Of a stretch of DNA of 64,000 nucleotides, positions 23,307 to 34,327 are shown one piece after another. The notes under the pieces were generated by a model, which saw only the letters and a list, made by a program, of their open reading frames with translations, was not told the origin of the DNA and searched no databases. Made by a program: the position numbers and the translations under genes. How positions within the stretch are numbered: the first letter of the stretch is position 1; each line of letters begins with the position of its first letter. This stretch comes from Melieria omissa (lineage: Eukaryota; Arthropoda; Insecta; Diptera; Ulidiidae), in contig OZ020269.1 in assembly GCA_963971225.1 (NCBI GenBank), forward strand, positions 87,192,283 through 87,256,282, written 5' to 3'.

Positions 23307-24935
23307 TTACTGTGGTGGAGGTTGATTTGTAGGACCTTTCCCTTCAGAAGGTACAGTGTCCTTCAGGGTTGGTGTGGCTGTCACCGCCGACACTCCACCC
23401 GTCTCAACCTCCGTCTCGTCAATCTTCCCGTCACCAAGCCGAAGCATGAAAGTAGCGTCGGTCATGGGTTCAAGCCCAAGATCCTTTTCAGCTTCACCTT
23501 GAGGTTGATTTTTAGGACCTTTCCCTTCAGAAGGTACAGTGTCCTTCAAGGTGGGTGTGGCTGTCACCGCCGACACTCCACCCGTCTCAACCTCCATCTC
23601 GTCAATCTTCCCGTCGTCTAGCCGAAGCATGATAGTAGCGTCGGTCATGGGTTCCGGCCCAAGATCCTTTTCTGCTTCACCTGGCTTCAGAGTGTTTTCA
23701 TTCCCGTCTTTCGGATGACGTTTTTTGAGGCGCAGGTAAACACTACCCGTCCCCCAAGACATCTTTCCGAACCGTTGATACAACTTGTCCTCTGCCTCTT
23801 TGTTGATTTGGAGGATCAGATCAAGTGTACCGTCGGCGTTGGGTTTCCCCGCGTGGATCATCTTCCAGTCCGTCGTAGGGACATCGGGATTCTGCCGCTG
23901 GAAAAGCAGTAGGGCGTTTTCCGGTTTCACCGCGCTTGGTACACGTACCTTAGCCCACGGTGGACCGGGAATATCGTCCCTATCCACTATAACCAGGTTA
24001 GCGCCCGGCCACAGTCCTCGTAGTTTCGGGACCACCTCCTTGACCCATTTAAGCGTGAGGTCGTCATTGCACTTTAGAATCTTGACTCCCCTGTACCACC
24101 CCGCTCCCTCAAAGGAGGGCGAAGGTTTGTTAGGTTCGTCGATCGCCTGTGCAACAATGGCCTCGATAATTTTGCTGTCAACTAGCTTCCACTGTTCCGC
24201 CGTCATCTGGCCATTTTCGTGTCGTCGGTCAACGAGCGCCACGGTCAAGTGCCGTTTGGCTACTTCGCTGGTCGTCGCCACTCTTTTGGACGAGGTCGGC
24301 CGGTCAGATGGAGTAGCTGTGGTGTGAGTGCGAGGACGTTTGGCCGCGGGTTTTTCTCCCTCCGTGGACCTCTGTCTCTTCGCCTCCGTTCCCTTCATAG
24401 CCGTCGCTACGTTTTCTTCTATTTTGTTCACGAAGGTGGGATGCGTGGTCGCAAACCGTTCGTTTTGCGAGAAGTGCTCCCTGCCTTTCGTGACCGTCTC
24501 AGTTGCCCATCGTAGGCCCTCTCGCTCCGTGGGCGAAAGAGTGTCCTTATTCTCCAGGCGCAACTTGATGCGTATTGCCGCTTTGTACTGCGCGAGCGCT
24601 TTCAGGCCCTCCTTATTGGGCTTCTTCCTTTGCTCGCTCCTACTAGTGGATGCGATGCTCGGGTCGAGAGCCTTCGGGGACTTCAGCAGCTCCTCCTCAG
24701 CTATCGTATTTGTGGTTGCCACGCTGCATACGCTGTCGAGGTCTGAGTCTGTGTCGACTGCAGTACCCCTAGTGACTAACCTAGCCTTCGTAAAATTTGC
24801 AGTCGCATGACAACTGCTAGAGCCTGCAACCACTCTAGCAGAGGTGTGACCGCTGGCGACACGCAGAGGGGAATCAAATTCCCCACCGTGCCCGCCGGTG
24901 GTAGCAGTCACTTCTTCCACCGACGTTTGGGTCAA
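23307..24935 (-). CDS. Retrotransposon ORF1 protein (gag-like), 542 aa
   Basis: The first ORF of the retrotransposon, presumably the RNA-binding chaperone of its RNP. The start is at 24,935, about 300 bp from the element's 5' end. Residues 1-220 are charged and Ser/Thr-rich, with basic patches such as KRQRSTEGEKPAAKRPR that could act in RNA binding or nuclear import. Residues ~225-405 form a compact domain (VALVDRRHENGQMT, WYRGVKILKCNDDLT, GLWPGANLVIVDRDDIPGPP, LRLKKRHP). From memory this resembles the DUF4780-type domain of Drosophila LOA-clade ORF1s. No CCHC zinc knuckle is seen. The last ~120 residues are a tandem duplication of a 61-residue acidic unit. The frame is intact. Confidence 0.88.
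   Translation of the reverse strand: MTQTSVEEVTATTGGHGGEFDSPLRVASGHTSARVVAGSSSCHATANFTKARLVTRGTAVDTDSDLDSVCSVATTNTIAEEELLKSPKALDPSIASTSRSEQRKKPNKEGLKALAQYKAAIRIKLRLENKDTLSPTEREGLRWATETVTKGREHFSQNERFATTHPTFVNKIEENVATAMKGTEAKRQRSTEGEKPAAKRPRTHTTATPSDRPTSSKRVATTSEVAKRHLTVALVDRRHENGQMTAEQWKLVDSKIIEAIVAQAIDEPNKPSPSFEGAGWYRGVKILKCNDDLTLKWVKEVVPKLRGLWPGANLVIVDRDDIPGPPWAKVRVPSAVKPENALLLFQRQNPDVPTTDWKMIHAGKPNADGTLDLILQINKEAEDKLYQRFGKMSWGTGSVYLRLKKRHPKDGNENTLKPGEAEKDLGPEPMTDATIMLRLDDGKIDEMEVETGGVSAVTATPTLKDTVPSEGKGPKNQPQGEAEKDLGLEPMTDATFMLRLGDGKIDETEVETGGVSAVTATPTLKDTVPSEGKGPTNQPPPQ
23331..23696 (-). repeat. Tandem 183-bp duplication in ORF1 tail
   Basis: The block starting AGGACCTTTCCCTTCAG at 23,331 recurs at 23,514, a period of 183 bp or 61 codons, so the reading frame is kept. 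In protein both copies carry EPMTDAT, MLRL, VETGGVSAVTATPTLKDTV and PSEGKGP, with a handful of substitutions. The duplication therefore predates this copy or the copies have diverged since. Confidence 0.93.
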
Positions 24936-25450
24936 TATCCTGACCCGCTCTTTCCCCTTCTTCGACTCCAGACTGGTTTTTATTTCAGGGACTCCTCCCT
25001 TAGCGTTTTATGCCTACCCGCCAGGCACCACTTAGCGTGACTGAGGTAGGACTCCACAAGCCACCCCTCGGGCGGCATGTAAGCTGGACCTCAGGCATGA
25101 CTTGTGGAGCCCCACCTCACTCTTAGCTAGACATCGCCGTGCCTTGCCAGTTTACCTGTGCATAGACACGGCGGTGCCCATTGCCCGGTCGGCACCCGCG
25201 AGGAGGGTTAAACTAAGTGGATTTTTGCCGACCAAACTCAGAGCAGATTGGCCAAAACGTGGCGACGCACGGAACGTCTCTCTTAACCTGTAAGCTTCCT
25301 ACTTATACAAACGCCATTACCAAAAATGCTTTTGAGATACGATTAAGGCGATTCGGGATGTATTGCACACCGAATTCGGTACACAAAATTTGGAAGTGCT
25401 TTCTAGAGATTTTCTTACGAGTTGTATAGATGAGGAAAAGAGAAGGTATA

Positions 25451-26160
25451 CCAGGTATGCGCCTATGAAACCGGTAACGACATCTAGCGGTAAATAGCCG
25501 AATATTTATAAACTTCGGAACCGTACCAAATGTCATGTTTACTTCTTCTGTCATATGTCAACAATATTCAGTTCACAATTTGTCAAGTTTGATCCAACAA
25601 CGCATTGTTTGACGCTCCGGAAAATGTCGGATTACGTGCCTACAAATTACGATTTGCGGACACAATTTTGTGGCGTGGTGTCATATGGTATGACCTTCTT
25701 AAACCTGGTGAAACGGTTAACGGTGAACGTTACCAACAACAATTGGCCGATTTGAACCGTGCTATACGCCAAAAACGCCCAGAATATGAAGCCAGGCAAC
25801 ACAAAGTGATTTTCCTCGATGACAACGCACCACCACACCGCACTAGAGCCACCAAAGAATTGGTTGCATCGTACAACTGGGAAGCTCTTGCTCATGCGGC
25901 TTACTCACCAGACTTGGCGCCTTCGGATTATCACATGTTCGCATCGATGGGCCACGCATTAACGGAACGGCGCTTCAATTCTCACGTAGAAGTCAAAAAA
26001 TGGATCGATGATTGGTTTCAGGCAAAAGACGAAACATTTTTTTGGCGAGGCATCCATAAATTGCCTGAGAGATGGGAAAAATGTGTAGCTAGCGATGGCC
26101 ATTACTTCGAAGAATAAAATTGCAATCATTTCCTCACAATAAACGTGTTTTTTCACCTGG
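25451..26160 (+). mobile_element. Internally deleted mariner element, about 710 bp
   Basis: Bounded by TA dinucleotides (25,449-25,450 and 26,161-26,162) with inverted tips starting CCAGGT. Inside is the C-terminal half of a DD34D mariner transposase (25,605-26,117). Mariners are usually near 1.3 kb, so roughly half, including the DNA-binding N-terminus, is missing. The inverted repeat is only obvious for about six bases, so the outer limits are less certain than the coding part. Confidence 0.75.
25605..26117 (+). pseudogene. Mariner transposase, C-terminal half (DD34D)
   Basis: 170 codons. It reads GVIWYDLLKPGETVNGERY, then FLDDNAPPHRTRAT (second catalytic Asp), HAAYSPDLAPSDYHMF (third Asp, 34 residues later), and a C-terminus FFWRGIHKLPERWEKCVASDGHYFEE with the normal stop. 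The helix-turn-helix domains and the first catalytic Asp are absent. The sequence before ILWRGVIWYD is not mariner-like and marks the internal deletion joint near 25,660. Compared with the other mariners in this window it is clean, so it is a younger copy. Confidence 0.9.
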
Positions 26161-26162
26161 TA

Positions 26163-28424
26163 TTCTATGCCTTTGCTTTGCAGTCTTTAAAAAAAAACCA
26201 ACTACTGATGAGTCTTGTTTGATAACCGAGAGGATATAGTCGATGGGACAGCAACTCAACTTTGTTAGAAGCTCCAACTGTTTTTCAAGCAAGAGACTTG
26301 AGTCTGAATAATTTTCAATATCACAATGGCCTAAATGGTTTCTACCTAATAAACCTGATTTCAACATAAAATTCATTTTCAAACCAACTCTGCATTAGAC
26401 TGTGCTAGCAGCACACTTGACACATTGTGATGACACAGCAGAATGAAACCGTAAAGGCCTGGAAATTTAACTTACTTTAAAATTTCAATAAAACATTTTT
26501 CCAGGTGCATATTTTACACATTGCTACCTACAAGCAGACTCGTCTCGGTATCTGACAAAGATGGACGCGCGGCCGTGCTGTGGAAATTGGTAAACATTCA
26601 AAATCACGTTGTAATTTTAAGAGGCAACCGAAGCACACATAAGAATTTATTTAATTGCTTTTTACAAGTGGCCAACATGCGGCACATGAACGTGTACTCG
26701 TGAGCCTTCGTTGCTTCCCATTCCCAACACATCCGACGTGCTTTTCCGGCCAACCGCAAAACTGAGAGTGCGCCTTGCTAAATGTGCAAAACTGTTGTTT
26801 GTGTTTACAGGTTGTTATGCCTAAGCAAGAAAAACAACAGAAATAATAACAATTGCACTCGCCGGAGAGTAATTTTGAATTTTAATAAAGTGCGCCATGC
26901 CCGACTGGCCTAACGAATCTACGCACAGCACTTTCATTCATTATGTGTGCTTTAGTATTTGTTGTTGTTGGCTGCTACGGGCTCAACCTCGAGAGTGTTC
27001 GTTCAAATTGTACAAACTTGCAATTTATGAAATTTAATTGTTACTTATGCAAATTTACACTTAAAGTGCCCAGCAGAGCAACGCACCGTCAGAGATACAA
27101 CGCAACCCCCGAGCACAGAGGCCACGTGTAACTTGGACCACTTGACGTTGTCGCACTTGCCAATGAAATCAATTTCGACATGCTTAGTGCAGTGCTTGTT
27201 GTTGTTGTTGGTGCTGTTTTTGATGTTGAGACTTGTGTCATGACATGACAAATATGCGTTGGATAGGAGTTGGCGATATGAATTGGGCGGGTTTTGTTTA
27301 TAAAGGAGGCAGAGAGAGGTGTGGAGAGTTTGTGGCGCTAGTGTGTGACGTCTAATGTCATAAGAGTCGCCTTTAAGCCATGTTTGTAATTTTTCTTGCA
27401 CCCATTAGGGTCATTGAACACCCATCAGTAAAAAATAATGCATGATTCTGAATGAAATTCAAGTGCTTCACATCATTTATAAGATTTTGGGTTTTGGTCA
27501 GAGAAAGATTACAAGAGAAATCTTGAACCGATTTACAAAACAAAAGTACTTAAATAGCTACCTACTTCCTTCCAACCTCATTGTTTCCCGATCTTCAAGA
27601 GCTGTTGATGTGATGATTCTTATGTCGCACAGTGGCTACTTCTGCCGACACAAGTTGCTAAATTTAATTATGTAATGTTTGAGCTGCGGGAAACTGTTAT
27701 AGTTTTCGAATAGGTAAATGCATGGACCTAAGAAAATTGAAAACCTTATCTAAATTGAATAAATATTTTTGCTTGTGGAGCTTGTCAAAGTTTTGCCAAG
27801 TTTCGACTATCCCATAAAATATATTTTTTTCGCTTTTTAAATAAAGTTCAAGGCTGAAAATTTGGAAAAGAGCAAATATATTTACATTTTTTAATAGTTT
27901 CCTAGAAAGTTGCATCTATAGTAAATAACTAAATATCGAAAAAAATAGTTTGTTGCTGTTGTTGGACTTTGACATATACTTCCATGAAGCGCTGTTTATC
28001 AGACTTTTTGAACTTTTGGTAAACTTTAAAGCAAAATACCATTCTTGCCAGATTCCTCGCTGCCAGAAAACTGCTTCTTTATGATTACTTAGTTGAAAAG
28101 ATCGGGTGCCGCTTTTGAATCGGCAGGTTCAAACTCCAAAGAAATTACTAGTGCAATCAAATGCCTAAAAGCTGCCTATTTCAATGCTTTTTCACTCATA
28201 TTTTCGAAAATATTTCAAAATTATATAGTGTGTTATATAGTTAGATGGTTCCAGACCCATTCATCGAATGCTTATTCCATTCTTCAAGTCAAATGACGGG
28301 ACTAAATAGCAAACTGACACCAAATGTTTGCTTTTCATATTTTTGAAGACGGAATCTAGCTTCAACTTGTTAGTCACCAACTTTTGGACTTGGAACTTTA
28401 AATGTTTTTTACTGTCTAACTGCC
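26163..28424. other. Intergenic stretch, no recognisable gene
   Basis: 26,400-27,430 is a mixed-composition island with GTT runs (27,197-27,213). 27,430-28,420 is AT-rich. Short frames on both strands show no known motif. Confidence 0.5.
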
Positions 28425-28803
28425 TTCGAAATAGGGCTGCCATAGGTCTTCAGTCATTCACCGAGTCACATAGATAGGTAAAAAAAAAAATCTCATATGA
28501 AATTTTTCCAATCCCACAAAAGTTATCTCGTTTAGTTATCTTGTTGCCTGTGACTGGAACATTTTTCAAGTTGAGCCCAACAAAGTGTTCGACATCTACC
28601 AAAAAACCGAATCGCATGGCATCGAAATAGGGCTGCCATAGATCTTCAGTCATTTACCGAGTCACATAGAGAGGTCCAAAAAAAATCTCAAAGGAAATTT
28701 TTCCAATCCCACAAAAATTGTCTCGTTTAGTTATCTTGTTGCCTGTGACTCGAACAAAGTGTTCGACATCTCCCAGAAAACCGAATCGCATGGCAGCCCT
28801 GCT
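28425..28803. repeat. Tandem duplication, period 196 bp, two copies
   Basis: Copy 1 (about 28,425-28,620) and copy 2 (about 28,621-28,797) share TCGAAATAGGGCTGCCATAG, CCGAGTCACATAGA, TTAGTTATCTTGTTGCCTG and AAACCGAATCGCATGGCA. Copy 2 lacks about 17 bp present in copy 1 (near 28,561-28,577) and differs by scattered substitutions. Neither copy is coding. The duplication is simple and adjacent, with no inverted ends. Confidence 0.93.
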
Positions 28804-30555
28804 GGTTTCTTGTCTGTGTTGTATGTATTGCAGCTCTGTTCATATCCTGATTTATGCCAATGATATTTCCGGTATTTTTGCCTTATTTGCATCTGCGAGT
28901 AGTGCAAAAAGCGAGCAAGCGTTCAGGTGATAAGGCAGTGAATGAAAAGCAAAAACCGAAAATGCGGGCGAATTATGTAAATTGAATAAAAAGCGCCAAA
29001 GAAATGTCTGGCGCGTTTGCAGTTGGACGAGTGGTTAGTGGCGCGCAAGCAAAACACACAAAAGTGCAGCATACTTTTAGGCAATGTGGGTGATTCATAT
29101 TTTTTAAATGCAATACAAATTTTTTCAACAACACTTTTCATATACTTTTTAGTCAGAACGTGTTGAAGTAAATTTAATATGGTTGACAGTTTGTGTTTAT
29201 TAAAATTACATTAAAAACAATATTAGAAACAATTTAGCATTTTCGTATTTTTTACACAACGTTTGTGCTGTTGTGAAAAGTTTTTGTTTCTTGTTGTGTG
29301 CTCTGTGGTGGCTTTCATTAACTTGGACAACATACTGCACCGACCAATGTGTGAAACAGAAAAGCAAACACACACACAGACACACACAATTAAAGGCGAA
29401 GCATTGCATTCGGTGCACAGCTGCCGACTGGGTTAAAATGACCCAAGTTGAGAGCTGCGCTGGCAGACGTAGCGTGGCGTGGCAAGAGTCGCTCGACCGA
29501 CAGCTGCAGTGGCAGTTTGAAAAACACAGACGCTCGAAAAGTTAATAAAAATTGCTTCATTAACACTCAATTTGCGGCTGGCTGCACACACCCAAACAAT
29601 TAAGCACACACACACATACACACAAAAAGCCACACATGCACACACTGGCAGCAGTGCGTGAGAGCATTTTAATTGTGCAGTCGCTGTTAACCGCAAGAAC
29701 CCAGTTGTGAGGCGTCGGGCACGAAAGCCAAAACACTGCCAACCAAGCACCCAGCGAAGTCGGTCGCAGCGCAGCGTCCCTGGCGCTCGAGTCTCGAACG
29801 TAGCGTTGGAAGGCCACAAAAATGCCTTGCTTTCTCGACCAGCCAATAGTACAAGTGGCCGGCATGGGGCAGCGACGGCGCCTTCAATTGCGGCAGTCGC
29901 TGCGCTGTTTATGGTAATTTAGAGTAAAGTTCCGCTGCACCGAGCCGAGGCTGCGGCCAACTGCAGCTGCGACCGGCCGGCAATGCCGCTTAACCGTCTG
30001 CGCCAGTCCAATAAATTCCGCTGCGTTTATTTGCTGTAAACGGTTGTTGGCATTGTCGACGCTGTTATTGTTGCTGTTGTTGTTGCTGTTGATTCCAGAG
30101 AATGCGAAATGTTGGCAATAAGAAACGAACGGCAAATACAGCAATGACTTTAGTTTTCACTTTGTTGAAAATTGTGCTACAAGTGGAAGCAATGCATGCA
30201 GCGAACGATTGGAAAATACCAGAGAAAAAAAAAAAGAATGCAATGACATGAGCAGAATGTTATAGACAGAAAGGAAATATGGAAAGAATTATATGTTTTG
30301 GTTGTGTCACTGCTTAGCTGATATGCTTTAAAAAGGAGTGAACCAGACAAATTTTAGAATTTTTAAAGACACACTAAAAAAGTAAAAGTCTGATTTTACT
30401 AAAATAAACTGCAATCTATCATACATTTCTTAAACTCTAATTCACAAAAAAGTTTCATGAAATATAGCTAGTGAATGCACAATTTGTTAATATTTTTCTT
30501 AACGTTCTTAGTTAGAGACTGGACAGGACGTTTGGTGACTATTGCATAGACTTGC
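28804..30555. other. Intergenic island, no recognisable gene
   Basis: 29,400-30,120 is GC-richer with CA and GTT/CAA runs. Several frames overlap (for example minus 29,433-29,846) but lack any domain. The rest is AT-rich. Confidence 0.5.
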
Positions 30556-30559
30556 TTCC

Positions 30560-31441
30560 ATCAATTTCAGAGCTGTACATCATTTTTACAAACTTTTTTT
30601 TGTTTTTCTAAGGGTTTGCTTCATTACAGCCAAATGTCTTTCAATAGGCCGAAGTTCCAGGCAGTTGGGAGAATTTGCCTCTTTTGGAACCACCGTGACA
30701 CAATTTCCTTCATACCATTCCATAGTTGACCTGGAGTAGTGGCTTGTCACTAGGTCTGGCCAAAACATGGTATAAAGCGTTTTTGCAGACATTCTTCTAT
30801 ATAAATTTTAGAGTTAATTATTCCTGTCGTAATAAACTCCTTCCTCTGTAAACCGCGGAAGCAAATAGCTTGCCAAACTATGAAGCGTTTTGGAAATTTG
30901 GTGTATTTCACTTCGGAGTATTTTTTCCATTCTTATTGTTTGTAGTGAAATAGGCATTCCCAGGCAACTGCTTGAAGTCCGCCTTACAGTAGGCTTCATC
31001 ATCGAGATTCACGCAATCGAACTTGGTTACGTAATCATCCCATAGTTTCCGAGCCCGCATCTTCGCTATTTTTTCTTTTACTTCCGACCGGTCTGGCACG
31101 TTCTGCTGTTCGTAGGTCCTTAATGCTTGACTTCGCTTATATCGCATATTAGGTTTTTGCGATGCGCCGGATGCAGCTTGAACATCTCAAGTCGACCTCG
31201 TGGGGTTATTCCGATATGTGCTTACAACCCTCTTCAGCACGTCTGGGTTACTTAGACCCTTTTTTTTGCCTGATTCTTAGGCTCTGCAGATGGAGTTTTC
31301 TGCGTGGTAGTTGTTTATAACATTATAAACCGTCGCTACGCTCGCTTTGCTTTCCCTTGCAATGCTTAGTCTAGACTTCGTCTTATCAGTCAAGTAAATG
31401 TCCAGTATTAATTTGTGGCAGCACTTTTGCGGACTGGACAT
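30560..31441 (-). pseudogene. Dead Tc1-like transposase
   Basis: Minus strand, several frames. It starts near 31,441 with MSSPQKCCHKLILDIYL and RESKASVATVYNVI (helix-turn-helix). It continues near 31,130-30,940 with LRTYEQQNVPDR, RARKLWDDYVTKFDC and DDEAYCKADFKQLPG (first catalytic Asp region). Near 30,770 comes FWPDLVTSHYSRSTMEWY (second Asp), and near 30,690-30,610 PNCLELRPIERHLAVMKQTL (catalytic Glu region). The motif set matches an arthropod Tc1-like family. Several stops and frame changes make it inactive. I could not find its inverted repeats. Confidence 0.85.
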
Positions 31442-31444
31442 GTT

Positions 31445-34327
31445 GACTAAAGAAAATCCAAGATGAAATTGACTAATATAACAAGAAATTGCAATATTTA
31501 TAGTTACTTTCTTTCGCAAATATCATCCTCCTAAGTCTTGGCATTTTCGAATGCTGGATGCGTTAAAATTCTAATTTGTTTCTGGTTCCCTCCTTAGCTC
31601 TAGAACTTTAACAAAGAGGCGTGACGAATTCAAATGTCGTGTGCACACTTCTTAGGTAAGTGTTGCATGATTTAAATTTAAAAAATTAATATCGAGACAC
31701 AGGGTAAAATTCGGGGTCTAAAGAGTTAAAAATTTGACTTTACCTAAACTTTATTACATCGGATTTGTGTAAAAAGAAAAAAAATTATTAATTAAAAATT
31801 TTGGTTAACAAAGAAGCTGCAGCAATGCAAAGCTGAGTAAACTTTATAAATTATAAATACATTTTATAAATTCTCTAAAAGAGTTTTTTGGCTCACATAA
31901 AATCCATTGTTTTGCATACAGTTATTTGCTATTTGATTAAATTTGTTGCAGTTAAAATGCAGTTTATTTCTAACATTTCTCGAAAAGCTTACACAAAAAA
32001 ATGCATTTATGTTCACCTAATTTCGACAAGTCTGACACTCATTAGTAGAATTGCAATTATTAGTAGAACTCTCGTACTGTTAGTGCTCAAAGCTCTATTC
32101 CGTGTTTTAGCAATTTCTATTTATTCCATGCTAACCAGTGAATTTTTAACATCACATTTCATGCAACCTGCATATGCAAAAGTTTTGCTAGGTGCAAAAA
32201 CATGTGGGGGTTTTGATGTCATCGATTGTGAATTGCACCACTTTTCTCTCTATTTCTCTTCATGTGCGATAAGTATATGGAAATTAGCTTATTGGCTGCT
32301 GGAAAATTATGTTAGTTGCTGGCAACTATACAAATTTGTGCACGTGCGGGTCTGTGTGCTTTTGAGTATAATTCAAAACTTAAAAAAATATCAACATTTA
32401 ATTTGCTGTCTCCCCCGAGTTTGGTTTTATGGTTCACTCAGGCACTAAGAGTACAATGCAAAATTTAATAAAATTGCATATGGCAACATTATAACAACAA
32501 CAATTTTCAACTGATATGACAATGTGGTAAAGTACACTGCGCTAATTACGAATGTGATGGGGGAATATGCAACCATAGTTGCATACATATTTATGTTGAT
32601 AATTTTGCAGTAACTATACATCGCTAATACATACAAGCCCAGAGCATATACAGTTTATATATAAAGATGTGTAGATATGTGGTGCATATTTGTTTATTTG
32701 TTGTGTGCGCGCACAAATGTGATTAGGTTGTGATATTTTTGTAATAAGCACCAGAACCACTCGAACCCACACACCACCAGCGCGGCTAATGTTTTGCGCT
32801 GTTAATTTGTGTCGCTGTGGTAGTAAAAATTAAAATCACACACACACACGCGCAGAATGGAAAAATTTTAAATTTTATCAGCATTGTCTGGGCAAAAGCA
32901 TCGCAGCAGCGCCGGCGTCAGCGACAATGCTGCAATTTTATGAGACCACAATTAACCTACGAATAATAAGCAACAACAATTACAACAACTACAACAACAA
33001 AATGGTAAAAACAACAACAAGCAAACAAATAAACAACCGCAACAACAATGTGCACACCAGTGAAAACGAAAACAAGGCAGCAAACATTGGCTCGGCCACC
33101 GGGGCGTATGAGTGCCATGCAAAATAAACCGAAATTAAATTCGGCATCGAAACGCATTTGTCGACTGACTTTTTGACTAGTTGGCGGCGCAATGCAGGCG
33201 CGTGTGTGGTTTCGCGTGCACATTGTGCGATAATTTCTAAGCGCGCACAATGCCGCGCAGCCAGGCGAAAAAATGGCTGCAAGGCATTTTCGGCATTATT
33301 GAATTTTTGTTTACACTGCGTGTTGCGGCGGCCTGGTTGTTTACTTCATTTTAGGCGCGTGTACGCTCAGCGAATGCGACGAGCGGGTGTGAGGATTGCA
33401 GGGCTGCGGTTGCTGTTGTTAAATACACTTTTATTGCAGCTTAAGCAGCTTAAATGTGCGCGAAAATATTTGTTATTAAAATGTTTTTCAATAATTTTTA
33501 TTGTTATTTGTTGTTATTGGTGGCAGCTGCCTGTTAATTCTGTTGTTTTTGTTTTTGTTGTTGTTATTGTTGCTATAAGTGCGCAACAGCTGCTGGCCGA
33601 AATGAGTGGCGCCGTAAAGTAATAAAACATAAAAAACAATAACAAAAATTACTGCCTCAAGAATAGCAACTTTGGGGGCGGGGGGAGGGCAGCACAAATT
33701 TTGTGGTCTACTTTAGGGCGTGGGGCGTACTGAGAGTGCAGCAGCAGTATTGTTAAGTGGTAAATCTTAAAAAAATAATAACAATAATTCCCTGTTGTTG
33801 TAATTAACGACACCAATCAAACGAGCGAAGGCGGACAAGTGGCCCCATCGACCAGCTGTTGAATGATTGAAACGCGCAAACGGCAGTCGGCCAGAATGGG
33901 CGGCTCAAAGTGGCAATGGGCAGCAACATGGGTCGGTGTGAGTGAGAATGTGTGTGTGGCTGGGGAATTGAAGCCGGGAATCTGTGCAGCTGCTGCTTTG
34001 TTCGAAATGAATAATTAATGAAATTTTGTAGCTTTTCGCAGCAATTTTTGCTGTTGCTGTTGTTTGCGGTGTGTGTACAAATATATTTATATGTGTGTGT
34101 GTGTGTTTGAGTTTGTATGTTGCAATGCACATGTTACGAGTTCATAAAAAACAACTCGCAACAACTTTAAGCTGAATAAATGCTTTAATAAAATTGTAAC
34201 AAAATTTAATATTAATGGCAGTTGGGCGCGTTTGATGAATTTTAAGCAAAATTAAAAATACAGAGTGAAAGAAGATTTGCTTGAGATGGTAATTTATGAA
34301 TAAATAGTAAAGGCCCGCGGCTTTAAA
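31445..34327. other. Intergenic stretch, one unassigned 186-codon frame
   Basis: A plus frame at 31,888-32,448 is open for 186 codons, hydrophobic and Ile/Leu/Ser-rich, without a family signature. It is probably chance in AT-rich DNA. 32,760-34,140 is a GC-richer island with CAA/GTT runs and many overlapping frames. I see no exon I can defend. Confidence 0.5.

Larger units (their letters stand above)
19948..25232 (-). mobile_element. Full-length non-LTR retrotransposon (LOA/R1-type), 5.29 kb
   Basis: A complete-length element in minus orientation, flanked by a perfect 14-bp duplication CAAACTCAGAGCAG (19,934-19,947 and 25,233-25,246). The 5' end is at 25,232, with a ~300-bp 5' UTR, then ORF1 (24,935-23,307), ORF2 (upstream of 23,305 to 20,037, frameshifted), and a 3' end in CCTACCTACCTAC. 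ORF2 carries an AP endonuclease, RT and RNase H. That order, plus an ORF1 lacking CCHC knuckles, suggests the LOA or a neighbouring I/R1-group clade. A frameshift in RNase H and an in-frame loss in the RT thumb make this copy inactive. It landed at the edge of the (TCTCA)n array. Confidence 0.93.

Noticed and set aside
31888..32448. 186-codon plus open frame with hydrophobic segments
   Set aside because: No family, Ile/Leu/Ser bias as expected for AT-rich non-coding DNA. A real membrane protein cannot be excluded but is unsupported.
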